A stretch of 64,000 nucleotides of DNA from Lineus longissimus (taxonomy: Eukaryota > Nemertea > Pilidiophora > Heteronemertea > Lineidae), in assembly GCF_910592395.1 (NCBI RefSeq), contig NC_088321.1, positions 13,578,001-13,642,000 on the forward strand, in the 5' to 3' direction. Shown piece by piece: positions 35,596 to 48,530 of the stretch. The position numbers were made by a program, and so were the translations under genes. Below the pieces are notes generated by a model. The model searched no databases and was not told where the DNA came from. It saw only the letters and a program-made list of their open reading frames with translations. Positions within the stretch are counted from its first letter, which is position 1; the number at the start of each line of letters is the position of its first letter.

Positions 35596-37154
35596 GTTTA
35601 GCAGTAGGCTAATGCTTAATCTTTGGAGCGAGGGTAATTCGAACGAGGAATGTAAACAGAGAACGTCCGTGCCCACATTGACCACGAGCCAAAGTCATCT
35701 GCCTCGAACCATAATATAAGCATCTTATAACTCAAAGAAAATTAGCTTTCTCGGGAAGAAAGAATGTTATAAATATCCTTAATGTACAGATGTAGGCATA
35801 CAGTGGATCGATATTCATGATCGACCCTGGAGAAAAGGGCGATGAAGATATGGGAATTTCAAACATCGTATAAGATATCGCCGCGTGATCTTTGGTCAGT
35901 TTTGGAACCAGCTGAAAAAGTGGCTTCGTGTTCAGAGGGTGATATAAGACGTTCGGCCCCATCAGCTTAGCCTAATTTTACCAATGCTATAGAATATTTA
36001 ATTCAAAGGGGACGCCCTTTTTCCCTCGAGCTCTCCTGGTGACTATGTCAGAAAGGGAGTTGTTGCCTTGATATAAGACCAAAATGACAAATGAGATCGG
36101 CGCGAACTTGACCATTGAGTGGACAGTTGACCAATGAGTGGACAGGGGTTTCGTATTGACGACCATCTTTTCTTTGTGTAGCTCTCATCATTTAAACACA
36201 GACAGTTTCGTACAGGAAACTTTCATTTTCAAAAATAAGGGTTGTTGACCTCCTGGAAAACCTTTTAAACGTTTTTCAGCCGACACAAATGCTCTTCGTA
36301 TAGGTTTTTCAGGGAAATGGAAAACCAATCGAAGTTTTTTACAGCTCTAAAACCTTTTAGGGGCTTGTCATCACTTCGCTATGAAAAAATACCTCGAGGC
36401 GTTGGCTTCACCACAGATGTATGCTGTACGGCCGTGGCTTACCCATAACTAGACAAAAGGTAAAATGAAAACGTCGACTCAGGTTTTCACATTTTTCCTG
36501 AATTAATGAGCGGCCCTTGTATCTGACCATTGGGATAAAAGTAGGAAAATGCACACCCATGTCTAGTATTTCCTTTTGTTTCATTTCGTTTCAGGTATGT
36601 ATAAAATCGCGAGTTGAAGAAATAGCTGCGAGGGTAAGGTAGGGTGTTTTCGTTTCGCTTTTTATGCCATGTTCTATAATCACCCTCTAGTTTGTTCGTA
36701 AACGGCGCCTCCACTCCGATATCAGGTTGTTGACATTTACATACTGATTTGCGTACAGCTTGAGTGGTAAAAGTGGAAGAATAGAAAAAAGTAGGTCAAG
36801 TAAAAATATCGACGTAGGGCGACTTGTGGTGGCGAAAGATGGCAAATTGGGGCACCTGCATCAGCAATTCGCATCGGGGAAATGACAATCTATATCATGA
36901 CTGAGTCAAATGCAGCAGGTGTTTGAGGCAACACACCAGTTAAAAAAAAGATTATTCTTCAGTTCCGTGAGCAGATTTGTAGGGTACCAGAAACGTGCCG
37001 CTGGGTGGCGCTAAAGTCATTAGGGTATTGCAGTGTTCTGACGTGACTAGATGTGATGTCAATTTTTTTTTATCGGAGTTTTGGCCTAATTTGAACGATT
37101 ACTACCCCAGTGATTTGTTATCGTTGGAAGTTTCTGTTGCTGTCGCCACCTCTG

Positions 37155-37209
37155 CTGCTGCTGCTGCTGTTTTTGCTGTCGTTGTGTGTTTTTATTGTTG
37201 TTGCTGTTA
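37155..37209 (+). repeat. CTG/TTG triplet repeat
   Basis: Short runs of CTG and GTT triplets. Ala/Val-rich and Gln-rich ORFs over it are artefacts of the repeat. Confidence 0.75.
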
Positions 37210-40200
37210 GTAAAAATGAATGAATGGATGTCGATTACGGTCGACTCATTGTAAAACGATGCCAGTTGACACACATATAATGCAACATTGCCCTTTGTAA
37301 AAAGCAGGTCATAGGTATGTTGTCAGGAAGTTGGCCATGTATTCTGACTGAAGCACCCGAACTCGTCTCTTGTATTAGCAGTTTGCCACAGCAATGGACA
37401 TCGGTTCAAAATCAAATACGTGACAGTGAATAGTCTCTATGTAAACAGCATCCTCGGATCAAAGGCTTTTCCCTTGCGGCTAATTAGCCACGTAATTGAT
37501 CGAGCATGTCGCAGTTCACGTGATCGCATGATTGATGTCTGTCATTGCCTTTCTCTGTTGACTGACAAGTGATACCTTTGCCTAATCAGTGTCAATTAGC
37601 GTCAGGTTGCTGAGCTCGGACCTGAGGCTGTTTGCAACCTTAACTCAACGGTTGGTTATTCCTGGCACCAAGGTTTAGGATCTGAAAAAGCACACGTCTT
37701 GAATATCGAGGAATCTTTGTTAAATGGTGAATATGAAAAAGCGGTTTGTTATTATTCGACGACTGGTTTAATGGAAAGAAATTTCTGGCACTCAGAGCTG
37801 GGTAAGTGACGGTTCTGTTGGAAGCTGTCTTAATGGAAAGAACTCAGGATATCCTACGGTCTTCTTGGCCCTTAAGCTAGTGAACTCACTGACCTACTAG
37901 GAGAACTGTTTATTTATTTACCTTTTCGGGAGCTTAATTCTCTGAAGCATCAACGTCCTTCTGCTGCTATGACGAGCGCAGCAAGGAAATTCAGTTTCCG
38001 GTTTTCTTTGAAATACTATCGTCTAATCGAAACGTGATCTCGAAGTGATGAAATTACGTTGATCATGTCACGGCGGTACGCATCACTCTTTGAAACGTGA
38101 GGTAATTTAACGCACTTTTCTATCGTTTTGATTAGAAAATTTTGTTTTAGCTGTGTGTCAGTTTAAGAATTCTGATAGCTTATTATCATCTTTTTTTTCT
38201 ACTTAAGACTTTAACGCGTCCGCTTTTCGAGGTCAAGTGACTCGGAAAATAAGACAGATAGTGCATAACGGCATAATGGTCAAATGCATGGCAATAATTA
38301 TACAATCTCCATTGAAAAGACTCGGCTTTGTTCACCTTGAATCTGCGAATAGTTTGCCACTAAACAGAGAGAACTGAAAACTGAGCAAACTGGACCTGCA
38401 AAGCTACGTACGGCCACCGCTAAGTGGCACTGACTCGTACCTGGTTATTCAATAGGATTGCATTGTTGTGACAAACACGAGACGTCGTTTTTTTCCTGAG
38501 TTTCTAGAATTTGAAAGATTGCCTCCAACTTCACCGAGGCATAAACCTATCCGGCAAATCTCCGATGGAGAATAAGAATGAAATTGAGGAGAGTAATTTT
38601 ATCAAGATGGAGGTTGAAACGGAAGGATCAGAGAGAACCTTCCGGATCGCCGGCATATGTCATCTGCAATCCGCTGCGTTATTTTATACACAGCATCGGA
38701 AACTCACGTCATCGAGAATGTTGCAAAAGATCGTTTTCACCTTCGAAGGTGTTGCAAAGGACTCATTAGCGCCATCAATTCAGAAGCCTGTCGCGCAGAG
38801 AGCGCATGAAATATCCGATAACTCAGTGCATAGCTGCAGTGTATTCAAGATCAAACAGATGTTTTCACACTTCAATCTCCTATGACAGCTTCTCCGTGTT
38901 CTCTCTATACGCGCTAATCATTCTGGGTATTTCCCCTCGGAGGGAAATGGCCGCTTTTTATTCCGCAATCCATCAGTTGTGTCTGCACCGTTGGATCTCC
39001 TGGCCAATTTACAAAGAATTCGACCATCCATTTGTTCTCGTGTGTGTCATCAGCACAAACAAAACCAATCTCCATTGCCGGCGTGAGTGCGAGTTTGTAA
39101 TTGTTCTGTCAACAGATCTAGAAAGCATAATCCGCCAAGATGTAGCCTATATTCTATTTCACGAGAATATGGCAGTGCACAGAAACACCTAAAATGTCTG
39201 GGGAAAGTTGACAATGATTTGCTTGAAATGTCCCGTTCTTGGTGATGTATTATTTGAGTTTGGTGAAGTGGGTATAATGTTAGGCATGTTAGATAATTTG
39301 GCCTTCAAAGGTTTAGATGAAATCTAACATTTTGTTCAAATGTTGCTTTTTCGGTTTGAAATCACTCAAAATCCGAGTGCCACTTTCTTATAAATTGGGG
39401 TATGGAGCGAAATAGGCTTTGACTGACACTCGCCCAATTCTTATATAATGCAAACACATGGATGTGTAACGAAGATTATTCAAAAGATGTGACTGAAAGT
39501 TAGACTGTTAGTCTAAACATCGCATTCTACCCACTGACAATTTCCCTATTCCTAGACCATCGCACGAAACGAGCTTTGACCATGGTTGACCGAACATACA
39601 GTGACATCTGGGCCTTTCCACAGAACAAAGAATATGTTCTATCCATCCACACAAATCTTTGATTTGCTGCCCATAGCATCTCATTTTCCCGCAATGAAAA
39701 ATGATTGACGTATTCATCCGCATACACATTTTATTTGCTGACTGATTGATAGCTTGATTAATCGATGATTTGATTGATTGGTTGAATTAATTCATTCAGC
39801 AGAGATTCAAGATAACACAAAAGATAATTGCGAACATGATTTTTTCAAAGACGTGAATCAGAATGCCATTGCTGATTGGACTATCTTCTGTCATGTGAAA
39901 AACGACAATAATTCACTGCGGTCCTCTGCGATCAAAATAAATGAAGAAATTCTGCCACGAGCTAGATACCCTAAAACTCCTTTTAGAATAAGATTACAGA
40001 AATCAAATGCACCCTCCCTATATTATTCTATACTATACGAAAGTTGAAATTACCGCAATTGACTTGAAGCTTTTAACCTAGGAAAAAACTGATTGGTAGT
40101 TTTGAATAGCCGAGTCACTCAACGCGTCTAGGCAGGTCCGGTCCTTTCAGGGAACTGGAATCAAATTGCCGGTGTCCTCTTTGCGGTATCTTGCCCAGCT

Positions 40201-40439
40201 TTTAAAGAGGCCAATTATGTGGAAATTGCAATTAAAGTGCTTTCAGAGTTTTGCCGCAGGCGACCTAAGTACGCGAGGGTCAGGTTTGGTTAACGCTCTC
40301 CCCGTTTGCAGTGCAATGTATCTGATGACCACTTTCGCTTCACGAAAACATCTTTGTGAAAATGATATCACAAAGGCAGTGCAAGAGCCCCGGCTACAAT
40401 AAGCTATAGGCAAGTGGCTATCTTTTTTCTAACAGGCAC

Positions 40440-40710
40440 TCTCCTATTTGAACCAATTTACTGGGTCACCATTGTGAATATATGTAAAAATGTACAGAGA
40501 ACCTGGGAGGCCGTGATGGAGTCTTAACCTTGTTGTTGAAACAAAAAGATAAAGAGGTCATCGATTGTTTCGTTTTCAAGCCCCGTCCTAATTGAACCGA
40601 TCTACAGGGGTACATGGCCAATATATGTAAAAATGTACAGAGGACTTTGCGGCCGTGTTGGAGTCCTAATGTTGCCGTTGAAACCACAAGAAGATGAGGT
40701 CATGGATGTA
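40440..40710 (+). repeat. Two-copy tandem duplication, 144-bp period
   Basis: TTGAACCAATTTACTGGG... at 40448 and TTGAACCGATCTACAGGGG at 40592 start parallel copies that share ATATATGTAAAAATGTACAG, GGCCGTG.TGGAGTC, GTTGAAAC and GATGAGGTCAT or its variant. No coding content is recognised. Confidence 0.75.
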
Positions 40711-41177
40711 ACCTTTGACACTGTTGGCTATTGGCATCATCTCCATGATAATTAGCGCAAGCAGTGCAATCCGTCGGTAAGCCGGTTAACCCGCGATTGG
40801 ACCCGTGTTATATACCGACCAATGTTTCCGGGAGATCGTCCACCTTATTCAGCTGCGAGGAAAGTACTAGGAATTATCCCGAAATGCTTTGCAGTTATGA
40901 TTAAACTAGGAAAGAGGAGACGGCCAGCACTCTCCACACAGATACAATATCCAAGTACGTACTCTCTGCAATGGTTGGTTTCTATTTCGTGACACCACTG
41001 TACAACCTGAGCGTCTAAAATAACCACGGGATGATGCAGTGAAAAGATATGTTGTCTCAAATTTTGAGTCCCCATTTCCTCTTGCAGGAGTAGGATTTTG
41101 TTTTATCAACACCCGAGGGTGAAGTTGTTTCGTTGAGAATCTCAATTTCTAACATCATCTTCATTTTCTAGTTTCAG

Positions 41178-44100
41178 GAGTGCGATCACGTTCATTAGGA
41201 AAACCCGGTTCAAACTACCTATGTGCACATGTATTATGCTCAATGGAACAAGAGAAAGGCCCCGAGCAATACATGAAGTGCCTCCGCGAGTGTGTTGAGC
41301 TAGTAGCGGCCGCACCGTGAGTATAAACACCTAGAAATAATGGAGAGGTTCAGAAAATGGACTTGTACATGAACATAGACGTGTTATCATATAGCGGTTC
41401 AAATGTTGTCGCGTGAATTAGGGAGGTACACATTTAATGACATATTTCAGTAGATTTCGCTATGAGTGAAAAATATCGCTCATACCTTTTATCTCTGATA
41501 TGATATTATATTTCAACGAAATGATGATGGAAAAACTATATGTACTGTCCATGTATTATGAACATGACCGAACGTTATTTTGCCCCTTTTACCACGTAAT
41601 TAAAAGCTTTCAGGCCTAGCCCAACGCACGGTATATCGTCTTTAGACAAAGCCCGCTGGCACCAAGTAAAAAACCCCATTGTTCTACATTCGTAGCAAAG
41701 GGTCTTTTATGACGGTGCTCAATTGCAATTGACCCCCCAGCCATCTGCAAGGGTTTCTCATAAAGACAAGATGAATACCAATAAAAGAATACCTCTCTCA
41801 TTGCCATATGTGCTATAATACGTGAGCTACGTCGATTTTTGTGAAAGGGCAAAACTAGGCCATGCTAACTATATGATAAAAATGTCTATTATGGAAACCA
41901 ATGGCACAGAAACATACGTCATTAGCGTGTGAACTGCTTCCGGTTGTGACGTCATAAGTGTCATTTACATTTAACCATTCGTTCGTCTTTTCAGCCCGTC
42001 GCACATCAAGGAGGCCGAATGGCAAATGCCAGCTAGATTTGGTAAGTCATGCAGTATCTCGCAGTGTCTCAGGAGATCTCGCAATGTCACGCGATAGCTC
42101 ACTGTAAACAACTAGACTGGTCCCCAATCTTTGGTGCGCTCAACGGGTTGGTCTCGTAGTTCCAGATATTAGTATCCGCAACGAGACCATGTAGCATCAA
42201 ATATGCATTTCCCTCAAAATACATGTAAACAGCGATGCCGTTACGAGAAGAGTAAATTCTAATACCATTCGAGGCATTTCTTAACAAGTTCTGTAATGAT
42301 ACCGAGGTCTTTTTGAGTTTTGCATCTTTGAAATAATTTAATTTAAGTTTGCTTGCCTTGTAAAAAAATCAAAGTTGCAAATTTCAAACAGCCTCGTCCC
42401 CTTGTGTCGCTTGGCACCTACTCGGCGCGTGTTGTACACCACACTGATTGATGTATGTTAGACCTGTTAGACGAGGTTGCTGTTTCTGCTGGTTAGAATT
42501 CACATGAGAAACGTGTATCATGACACAATGTAATGATTCCATCAACTATAATTAAATCATAGCACTGAATATTAGATTTCTTTATGCTATCGGGTACGTC
42601 GATCTGAAACCTTGATCCAGCGCAACGTGCGAGGAATCAATCTGATGATCACATACTGTTAAAAGGGATTTTATGAGATCTCGTGGTTGATTTACACTCC
42701 GAAATATCAAAGTGAAAATCCTATTCAAAGAAATGTTTATGAAGTTTGCTGGAAATACTTAATGGATATTACACTGCATAAAATTCAAAAGGATACACTC
42801 GAGACTCAATGGTCGAACACCGTTTTTGGATATGCAAGCTATTTCGCATTGTCGTTGGATACCATTCAACATTGTTCAATCGGGACGGACAAAGGGTGGG
42901 CGACACCAATTAGCAAGGTTATACCTTTCGCCTTTGCATCAATTTCATAGTTATGGGCCCGTATTCACAAAGACATTTAAGTCCAAATTAAAACTTAAGT
43001 TTACAATCCAAGGATTTCATTGGTTGAAACCATGTCACATGACTGACTTAAGTCTGGTTTTGTACTTAAGTTTCTTTGTGAATACAGGCCCAGCTGGGCA
43101 GGCCCTTAAGGATTTCACTATAGTAACAATGCGATTTCTTTTATTGAAGATTCGTTATCAATAGACCTATGCTAATAGATAGGAAAACTGGTTAACCATA
43201 CCATATAACCACTGTATTGATAGTATTAGCGGTTAGGTCACAAGTTATTAGTTCATTGCCAAACCCAACCACTGTCAATCAACCTACCACAACTTGAAGA
43301 CTAACAAATGTGAGCCAATCAGTATGAAGGGAGCGTCGCCTGTTCAATAATATCATTCTGTGGGTGGCCATGCCTCGATTTAATGAACCGGTTTTAGATC
43401 GGTGAGCCTGGAGTATTTCACTGCATAGGACTTATAAGACATCTACTGTAAAATAATTTGTGTGCCATGTAGGAGTGAGTAGGTGGCTCTCTGACTCGCA
43501 TGGCATTCCATTATAATATTTTTAAATTAAGTAAAAATTACACTACCTTAAATTCAAAGGATAGGCTACACTCTAGATGCAACCATCGAACATTAAATGG
43601 CCTAGCCTTTTCGCCTCTTTCAATTCACACATGACATGACAATAGAACTTTGCAGAAAGCGTATTGTGGACCTCAATATCATCTCACATAAATAATAATT
43701 TCATTGTAATTCGTTTTCTTTTAACATTTCTAAATTGATTTCAGGAAAAATACAATAAAGCAAAGATGAAATCGGTACCTTTTCGAATCTTCTTCCACAC
43801 CTTCTCTGTGATCGCCCTTGGTGACCTCTGTGAACGAACTTGACCTATGTCTGTAAAATCCTGTCTCATTGACCTTGACCTCATTCTCTAAACTTCAGCT
43901 CGGAAGCACTTTTAAGTGCATGTTGTTGTTTCTTCAAACTCCTACATGTTGCATCATCGTCTTCTATCCCCTGTTAGCATCATATTTTCATTCCGACATT
44001 TTCCTTTGTAATGCCTTTTTTCATGAGCATGCTATTTTGCTTTTATACCAAGTGGCACCTGTGGAAATCTACTCCGACGACCTTGACCTAATTACGGCCA

Positions 44101-45072
44101 TGATCTATTCGGTAATTGTCTCTTTAAAAAACATGTAGCTCAATCTGTCACCATATACAATAGGGACGGCCACTTTCTCCATAGGACAGTTTTTGACTGC
44201 TTCATCAGTGGTGTGGAGTTCGAATGGTCACGGTCGTGCGAAGGTAACAGTATAATGCATGCACAGTGTCTGTAAGTGTCAATAGGTGTCGTCAGGTGTT
44301 ACTGAAACAAACAATATTGATTGATACCTGATCTGACCAGAAAATGGCAAGACGAAATGAACAGACCAGCCGTGCCCACCATGTCAAGTCGAATTTTTTT
44401 TACCAGTGAGCGTGCCTTTTTTTCGTCTTAAATGCTGACAAAATGTACACTGCACTGACAAATGTGCACTGCACTGACAAAATGTACAGTGCACTGTGCC
44501 TGGATTGCGGGCCTAACCGATCCGCTCGTTTCGTCAGCAATCTGGTAAGAAATTCGAGAATATCAATCAATGGACACATTTTCTTAGACGTTTAGGACTA
44601 GCTTATTAGGCGGGTAAATTAAGGCTACACTAATTAAGTACAAAGATAAATCATTTGGTAATTATATTGTATTGAATTATGCATCGTGCAAATTTTGAAA
44701 TTGAAGATATATATCCACGAGGTTGTCTTGACAAAATGTAAGGTAAGGTAGTGCTAGTACTATTATGTCCTTGATGTGCTAGTAGTGACGGATGTACAAC
44801 AATAATGTACACTACGTATATGGACTTTTTAATAGCTAAGGCTACAAATGTATAACCTAACGTGCAATATTGCATATTTTAATTCTGACAGAAACTTTAG
44901 TTCATCTTGTTTATTGTTACATAATTTTTGAATATATTTCTATCTTTCAGCCGATCAAGCCGAAAAAGGCTATGATCCGATGACACCACCTAGTGTCTTA
45001 CTCGGGAATTACCCAAGACATATTGCAGAGAAGTGGAAGTGTATATTTTTGGATTATTTAAAGGATTATTAA
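41178..45072 (+). CDS. 3' exons of a small Cys-containing protein, family unknown
   Basis: Three exons are defined by splice sites and phase. Exon A 41178-41316 follows TTTCAG and precedes GTGAGT. Exon B 41995-42041 follows TTTTCAG and precedes GTAAGT. Exon C 44951-45072 follows CTTTCAG and ends in TAA. Phases agree at both joins and the frame stays open. Exon A encodes NYLCAHVLCSMEQ and QYMKCLRECVELV, a C-x4-C...C-x3-C pattern suggesting a disulphide-linked helical hairpin. Exon B encodes HIKEAEWQMPARF, and exon C encodes GYDPMTPPSVLLGNYPRHI then a further Cys. The 5' exon or exons, including any signal peptide, were not found. A second acceptor (TAG at 41170) six bases upstream of CAG keeps phase. 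I do not recognise the family; a small secreted protein is a guess. Confidence 0.6.
42954..43092. mobile_element. Palindromic MITE with 19-bp termini
   Basis: TGGGCCCGTATTCACAAAG at the left end is inverted with one mismatch at 43074-43092 (CTTTGTGAATACAGGCCCA). Inner TTAAG-rich arms also fold back. It sits in the second intron of the gene above. No coding content. Confidence 0.75.
44435..44497 (+). repeat. Three-unit 21-bp tandem repeat
   Basis: CTGACAAAATGTACACTGCA occurs three times in a row with small changes, in the second intron of the same gene. Confidence 0.75.
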
Positions 45073-46332
45073 TCAACGTAGTAACATTGTTCTGTCGCCC
45101 CATAGCGGCTTTCTTTGAGATTAAGTTTGTGTTTCACCTGGCAGATAACAGAGGAACTTCCTTTCGGAAAAAAATGTGAACACTCGCATAGTTTTTAACT
45201 AAATTTCCGCTAAAAATGTTTGCTTTGTTGCAAAGTAAGGTGTTACAATTATATCATCCGTGTGCATTGATGCGTACTACCAGCTGCTCTACACTGCAAT
45301 TGCTATAATTGTACGATATTTCCTTACTTTTTCACACAAAAAGAAGACACAAACATTTCAAAAAAGCATTTTGTTAACTACAAGACAAATATTCCGATAA
45401 AATTGCGTCATTATAATACCTCAGTGATTTGTTCTAATTTCGACCCTTTTCGCGACCAAACTGTTCTCTTCATTGTAGTGCAATGGCGCCATTTGTGTGC
45501 ATTAGTAGCGGTATGAGTTCGAGATGTTGGGAAACTCGTTTGAATTACCGCGATTATTTTTCAATATTCATTTCAACGCAATGCCTTCAGTGAACTGATT
45601 ATAATTTATTATTACTAAGATATACATGTACGCTTCGAAGATTGTGCCCTGTACGTAGACATAGTCGTTTCTGAACCCCTCTACTTTTAACTTAGTGCAG
45701 CAAAAACAATCTAATATTTGATTAACACACATAGCGTTGGTATGTTATTTTCGGCGGGAAGAGTGAGCCGACATGCTGCGCCCCTAGCGGGGCATGATGG
45801 AAACATCAGAATATGGTCGCACAAACTAGCTAGATTTTAATATGGACTTATTTTCAAGGGGATACTAAACTTGGTCGAACATTGCCGGCGAGTTTAGTTC
45901 TTATTTGTAAAAATCAGACTCATTGATCGAAAGATTAGTACCCGATCGTCTTAAAGATGGCAGATGGCGAGTGTGACTATGGTATTGTCTGCCATGGTTT
46001 AATGTAAATTACAAGATGCTTATTCTATTTCGTGCCCTCCTAGGACGGTAAAGGTCTCATCATGCATGTCATATGTCGCATCATCAAGCGCTGATTAGCC
46101 TAGTGGCTTCGTTAAGATCATGTGATGTCCACATTGGCCATCCCGAAATTGCATGCATGACCGAGTTTCATTTCGTCGTGCTGCCATCTGTGAGACGAAC
46201 TAGTACTAATATAATTGATCATGAGAATTCTAAAGCGCGAGTTTTGAACGCGTGGTCACCGAGGACCGCATCCCTTTGACTATACATCCGTGGTTTTGCA
46301 TTTCATTCCGAGTTGACCTCAGCCAAGGAGCG

Positions 46333-46570
46333 TTGGCATATTCAGCGCCTTTTCAGGCCCACAGCTTCTAAACATGATCAAGATCTTAGCTATAAACTAG
46401 GAGACACTAGGCAAAGTCTCCGCATAATCTGTTAGAGTTCGCGCCAAGAAACTGGCAGATTCATCGCCTTCTTCGGATCACAGATAGCCCCAAACAAGGT
46501 GGAAAACATCGTAATAAAGCAATGAACACTACGCGAAGCCTCCGCATAATCCGTTAGAGGTCGCGCCATG
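46333..46570 (+). repeat. Two-copy tandem duplication, 119-bp period
   Basis: Copy 1 begins TTGGCATATTCAGCGCC (46333) and copy 2 CTGGCAGATTCATCGCC (46452). Both end with TCCGCATAATC.GTTAGAG and TCGCGCCA. The middle parts have diverged. Confidence 0.7.
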
Positions 46571-47062
46571 ATACTGGGTAACAAGTTAGCCTCAAAGCTT
46601 TAGCTCATGTTGACTTCCTTATACCTTTTAGACATGCCATGAAAAACCTTTTTTTTTTCTTCAAATTTTCTCCATGGGGTGCTATTTTTGACATTTTCAG
46701 AAAATTCTACGAAATATTAACGAGTGACATAAAACCGTTTGATTTTTTAGCCACCATAATACCAGTGGTTCGGTTTCGCTAAAATGCTGCTGCCTTGGCT
46801 GGGGACAACTCACTTCGTCCTAGCCTTTGATGAAACTTGAGAAATAAAGATTGATTTCGTCTAAAATGTGCTTTTTTCTTTAATGTTTTTCAATTTTCCT
46901 CGTTGATTGTTATCTCGAGGGATAGGCTTTGAAACCCGTCCGAACGACGAAGTACCAACTACGAAGGTTTGTCGTGCCGCCAAGTCCTGTTCAATATTTG
47001 ACACTCGTGAATCGTCCTTGATAATTAGTTGTATAAGCCAACGGTTTTTTTAAATCCTTGAA

Positions 47063-47158
47063 ACATACTTCGCCCGTCATACTTCGTCATCTTTAGCTCT
47101 TTGTAAGGGATGCGAAACCCTTACGAAGAGCTGCGAACAACGAAGTACGAAGTATGTA
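47063..47158. repeat. Fold-back repeat with CTTACGAAG stem
   Basis: ACATACTTCG...AGCTCTTTGTAAGGG is inverted as CCCTTACGAAGAGCT...ACGAAGTATGT around a loop near 47110-47117. Related words (GTAGTTCTTCGTAAGG) occur near 53370, and AGATGATTTACGAGTGTCGC at 47222 is inverted near 53255-53274, so this belongs to a repeat family spanning roughly 46920-47290. Confidence 0.6.
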
Positions 47159-47326
47159 AATGTACTTAGTTGACGAGTTTTTTCGAAAGTTTCCCCGCTT
47201 CATCGTACAAATTAGTACAGAAGATGATTTACGAGTGTCGCGTAAATGAATTAGCACATGGCTTGATGACACGACATACCTTTGTCGTTGGTACTTTGTT
47301 GTCCGTAGTGTTGTGAAATCTGCTGA

Positions 47327-47458
47327 TAGTGAGTTTTCTTCAATCCCCGAAACGCAAACGCAAACACATGTTCCATTGTTCGACATCATGATGAGGAGCT
47401 CGAACCATGAGATTGGCATTCACTTTTGGCGTTTCGGGGAATTTGTGAAAACTCCCTA
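47327..47458. mobile_element. Palindromic MITE, copy 2
   Basis: TAGTGAGTTTTCTTCAA and TCCCCGAAACGC at the left are inverted as GGCGTTTCGGGGA and TTTGTGAAAACTCCCTA at the right. The core CATTGTTCGACATCATGATG matches the copy at 23951-24092. Confidence 0.75.
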
Positions 47459-47763
47459 TTCATAACCACGGTTTCCCTCGATGACCACTATGCCACTGGT
47501 CTCCCTGAACAATAGGGTAGGACTATCAAAAAGCGGGGACTTCTATCGCTTTCACAGAAATCCTTTATCAGGCCCCAAGATTCCAATCGTTGGTCAGTGC
47601 ATTGAAACTGACATGTTGACCACAAAATAGTGACACTCATCACAGCACGTTGTCGAAACTGAACTCCGGTCGTTTGCGGATGTAGGCCCTATTACGCACA
47701 GCTGTTCCCTTCTATTTAATGGCAGGGTAAAAGCTGACCTAAAGACGAACTGCGAGGATAAAC

Positions 47764-47810
47764 AAATTTGAATAGTGTCATGAAATGAGATTACGACACT
47801 ATTCAAATTT
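47764..47810. repeat. Perfect 16-bp stem hairpin
   Basis: AAATTTGAATAGTGTC (47764-47779) and its exact reverse complement (47795-47810) flank a 15-base loop. It is AT-rich; no gene is adjacent. Confidence 0.8.
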
Positions 47811-48133
47811 CTCTTTTTAACCGAATCGGTCGGTTACCAAATCATGTTCATTACAACATTTACCAGGAGTAGCGCCTGATTGGTCAATGCCATGGTTCGA
47901 GACCACGTGATGTGACGCTAGAGACCATACGGAGCGAGCTTACCTACGCGGCCGAAACCACGTCGAAAACCAAAATGTCGATTTACTCCGAAATTTACCA
48001 CGAAACTGAAGATATTCTGGCAAGTTCCAATAAATGATATTGCATTTCGATACTGTGAGTGAGTGATGTAGCGTCTACCGTGACTTTTTTTTATCCATAC
48101 GCACCAAGTTTGTTTTGCCGACTAGTCTTTATG

Positions 48134-48367
48134 TTTGTGACTCTGTCCTCAGACCGAAGATGCAGTCACCTTGTCTTTGTGGTTGTGACTTTGTCCCCAT
48201 ACCGAAGATGTAGGCACCTTGTCGTTGTGGTTGTGACTTTGTCATAAGACCGAAGACCGCATCGACTTGGCCCTCCGTTTGTGACTTTGCGTTCTCACCG
48301 ATGGTGCCTCCTACTTTTCTGTATGATTATGACTGTTTCTTCAGACCAAATATGCCACCGACTTGCA
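48134..48367 (+). repeat. 48-bp tandem array, about five units
   Basis: Units start TGTGACTCTGTCC, TGTGACTTTGTCC, TGTGACTTTGTCAT, TGTGACTTTGCG and TATGACTGTTTC, each followed by a CAGACCGA-type word and ACCTTGT/ACTTG. Because 48 is a multiple of three, a repeating 16-residue frame appears, but it stops within the array and is not judged a gene. Confidence 0.75.
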
Positions 48368-48369
48368 AT

Positions 48370-48530
48370 TAGAACTCCTTCAAAACTATGTAAACGCTAC
48401 TTTAAGGGGTGGGGTCTGTTCTCTAGAAAACAAAGAACTGACTCCCACCCTTGAAATTGGCATTTGCTTCCTTTTGAAAGTGTTTAGATTTCAGGTTCTA
48501 TCCAAAATGGTGGAGCATATGGTCAACCAC
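48370..48530 (+). repeat. Dispersed repeat R4, copy 1
   Basis: Words AATTAGAACTCCTT, AACAAAGAACTGACTCC, TTGAAATTGGCAT, TTTCAGGTTC and CCAAAATGGTG occur in the same order at about 51965-52145. Confidence 0.65.

Larger units (their letters stand above)
31690..41170. other. Long stretch without a recognised gene
   Basis: ORFs up to 163 codons occur (32760-33251 minus, 32972-33442 plus), but they overlap each other on both strands and lack family motifs. A 5' exon of the gene at 41.2-45.1 kb could be hidden here. A 13-base C run lies at 33602-33614 and a 12-base G run at 34564-34575. Repeats are listed separately. Confidence 0.4.

Noticed and set aside
38511-39192. Two 124-128 codon plus ORFs
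   Set aside because: Checked as possible first exon of the 41.2 kb gene; no signal peptide with a correctly phased donor was found.
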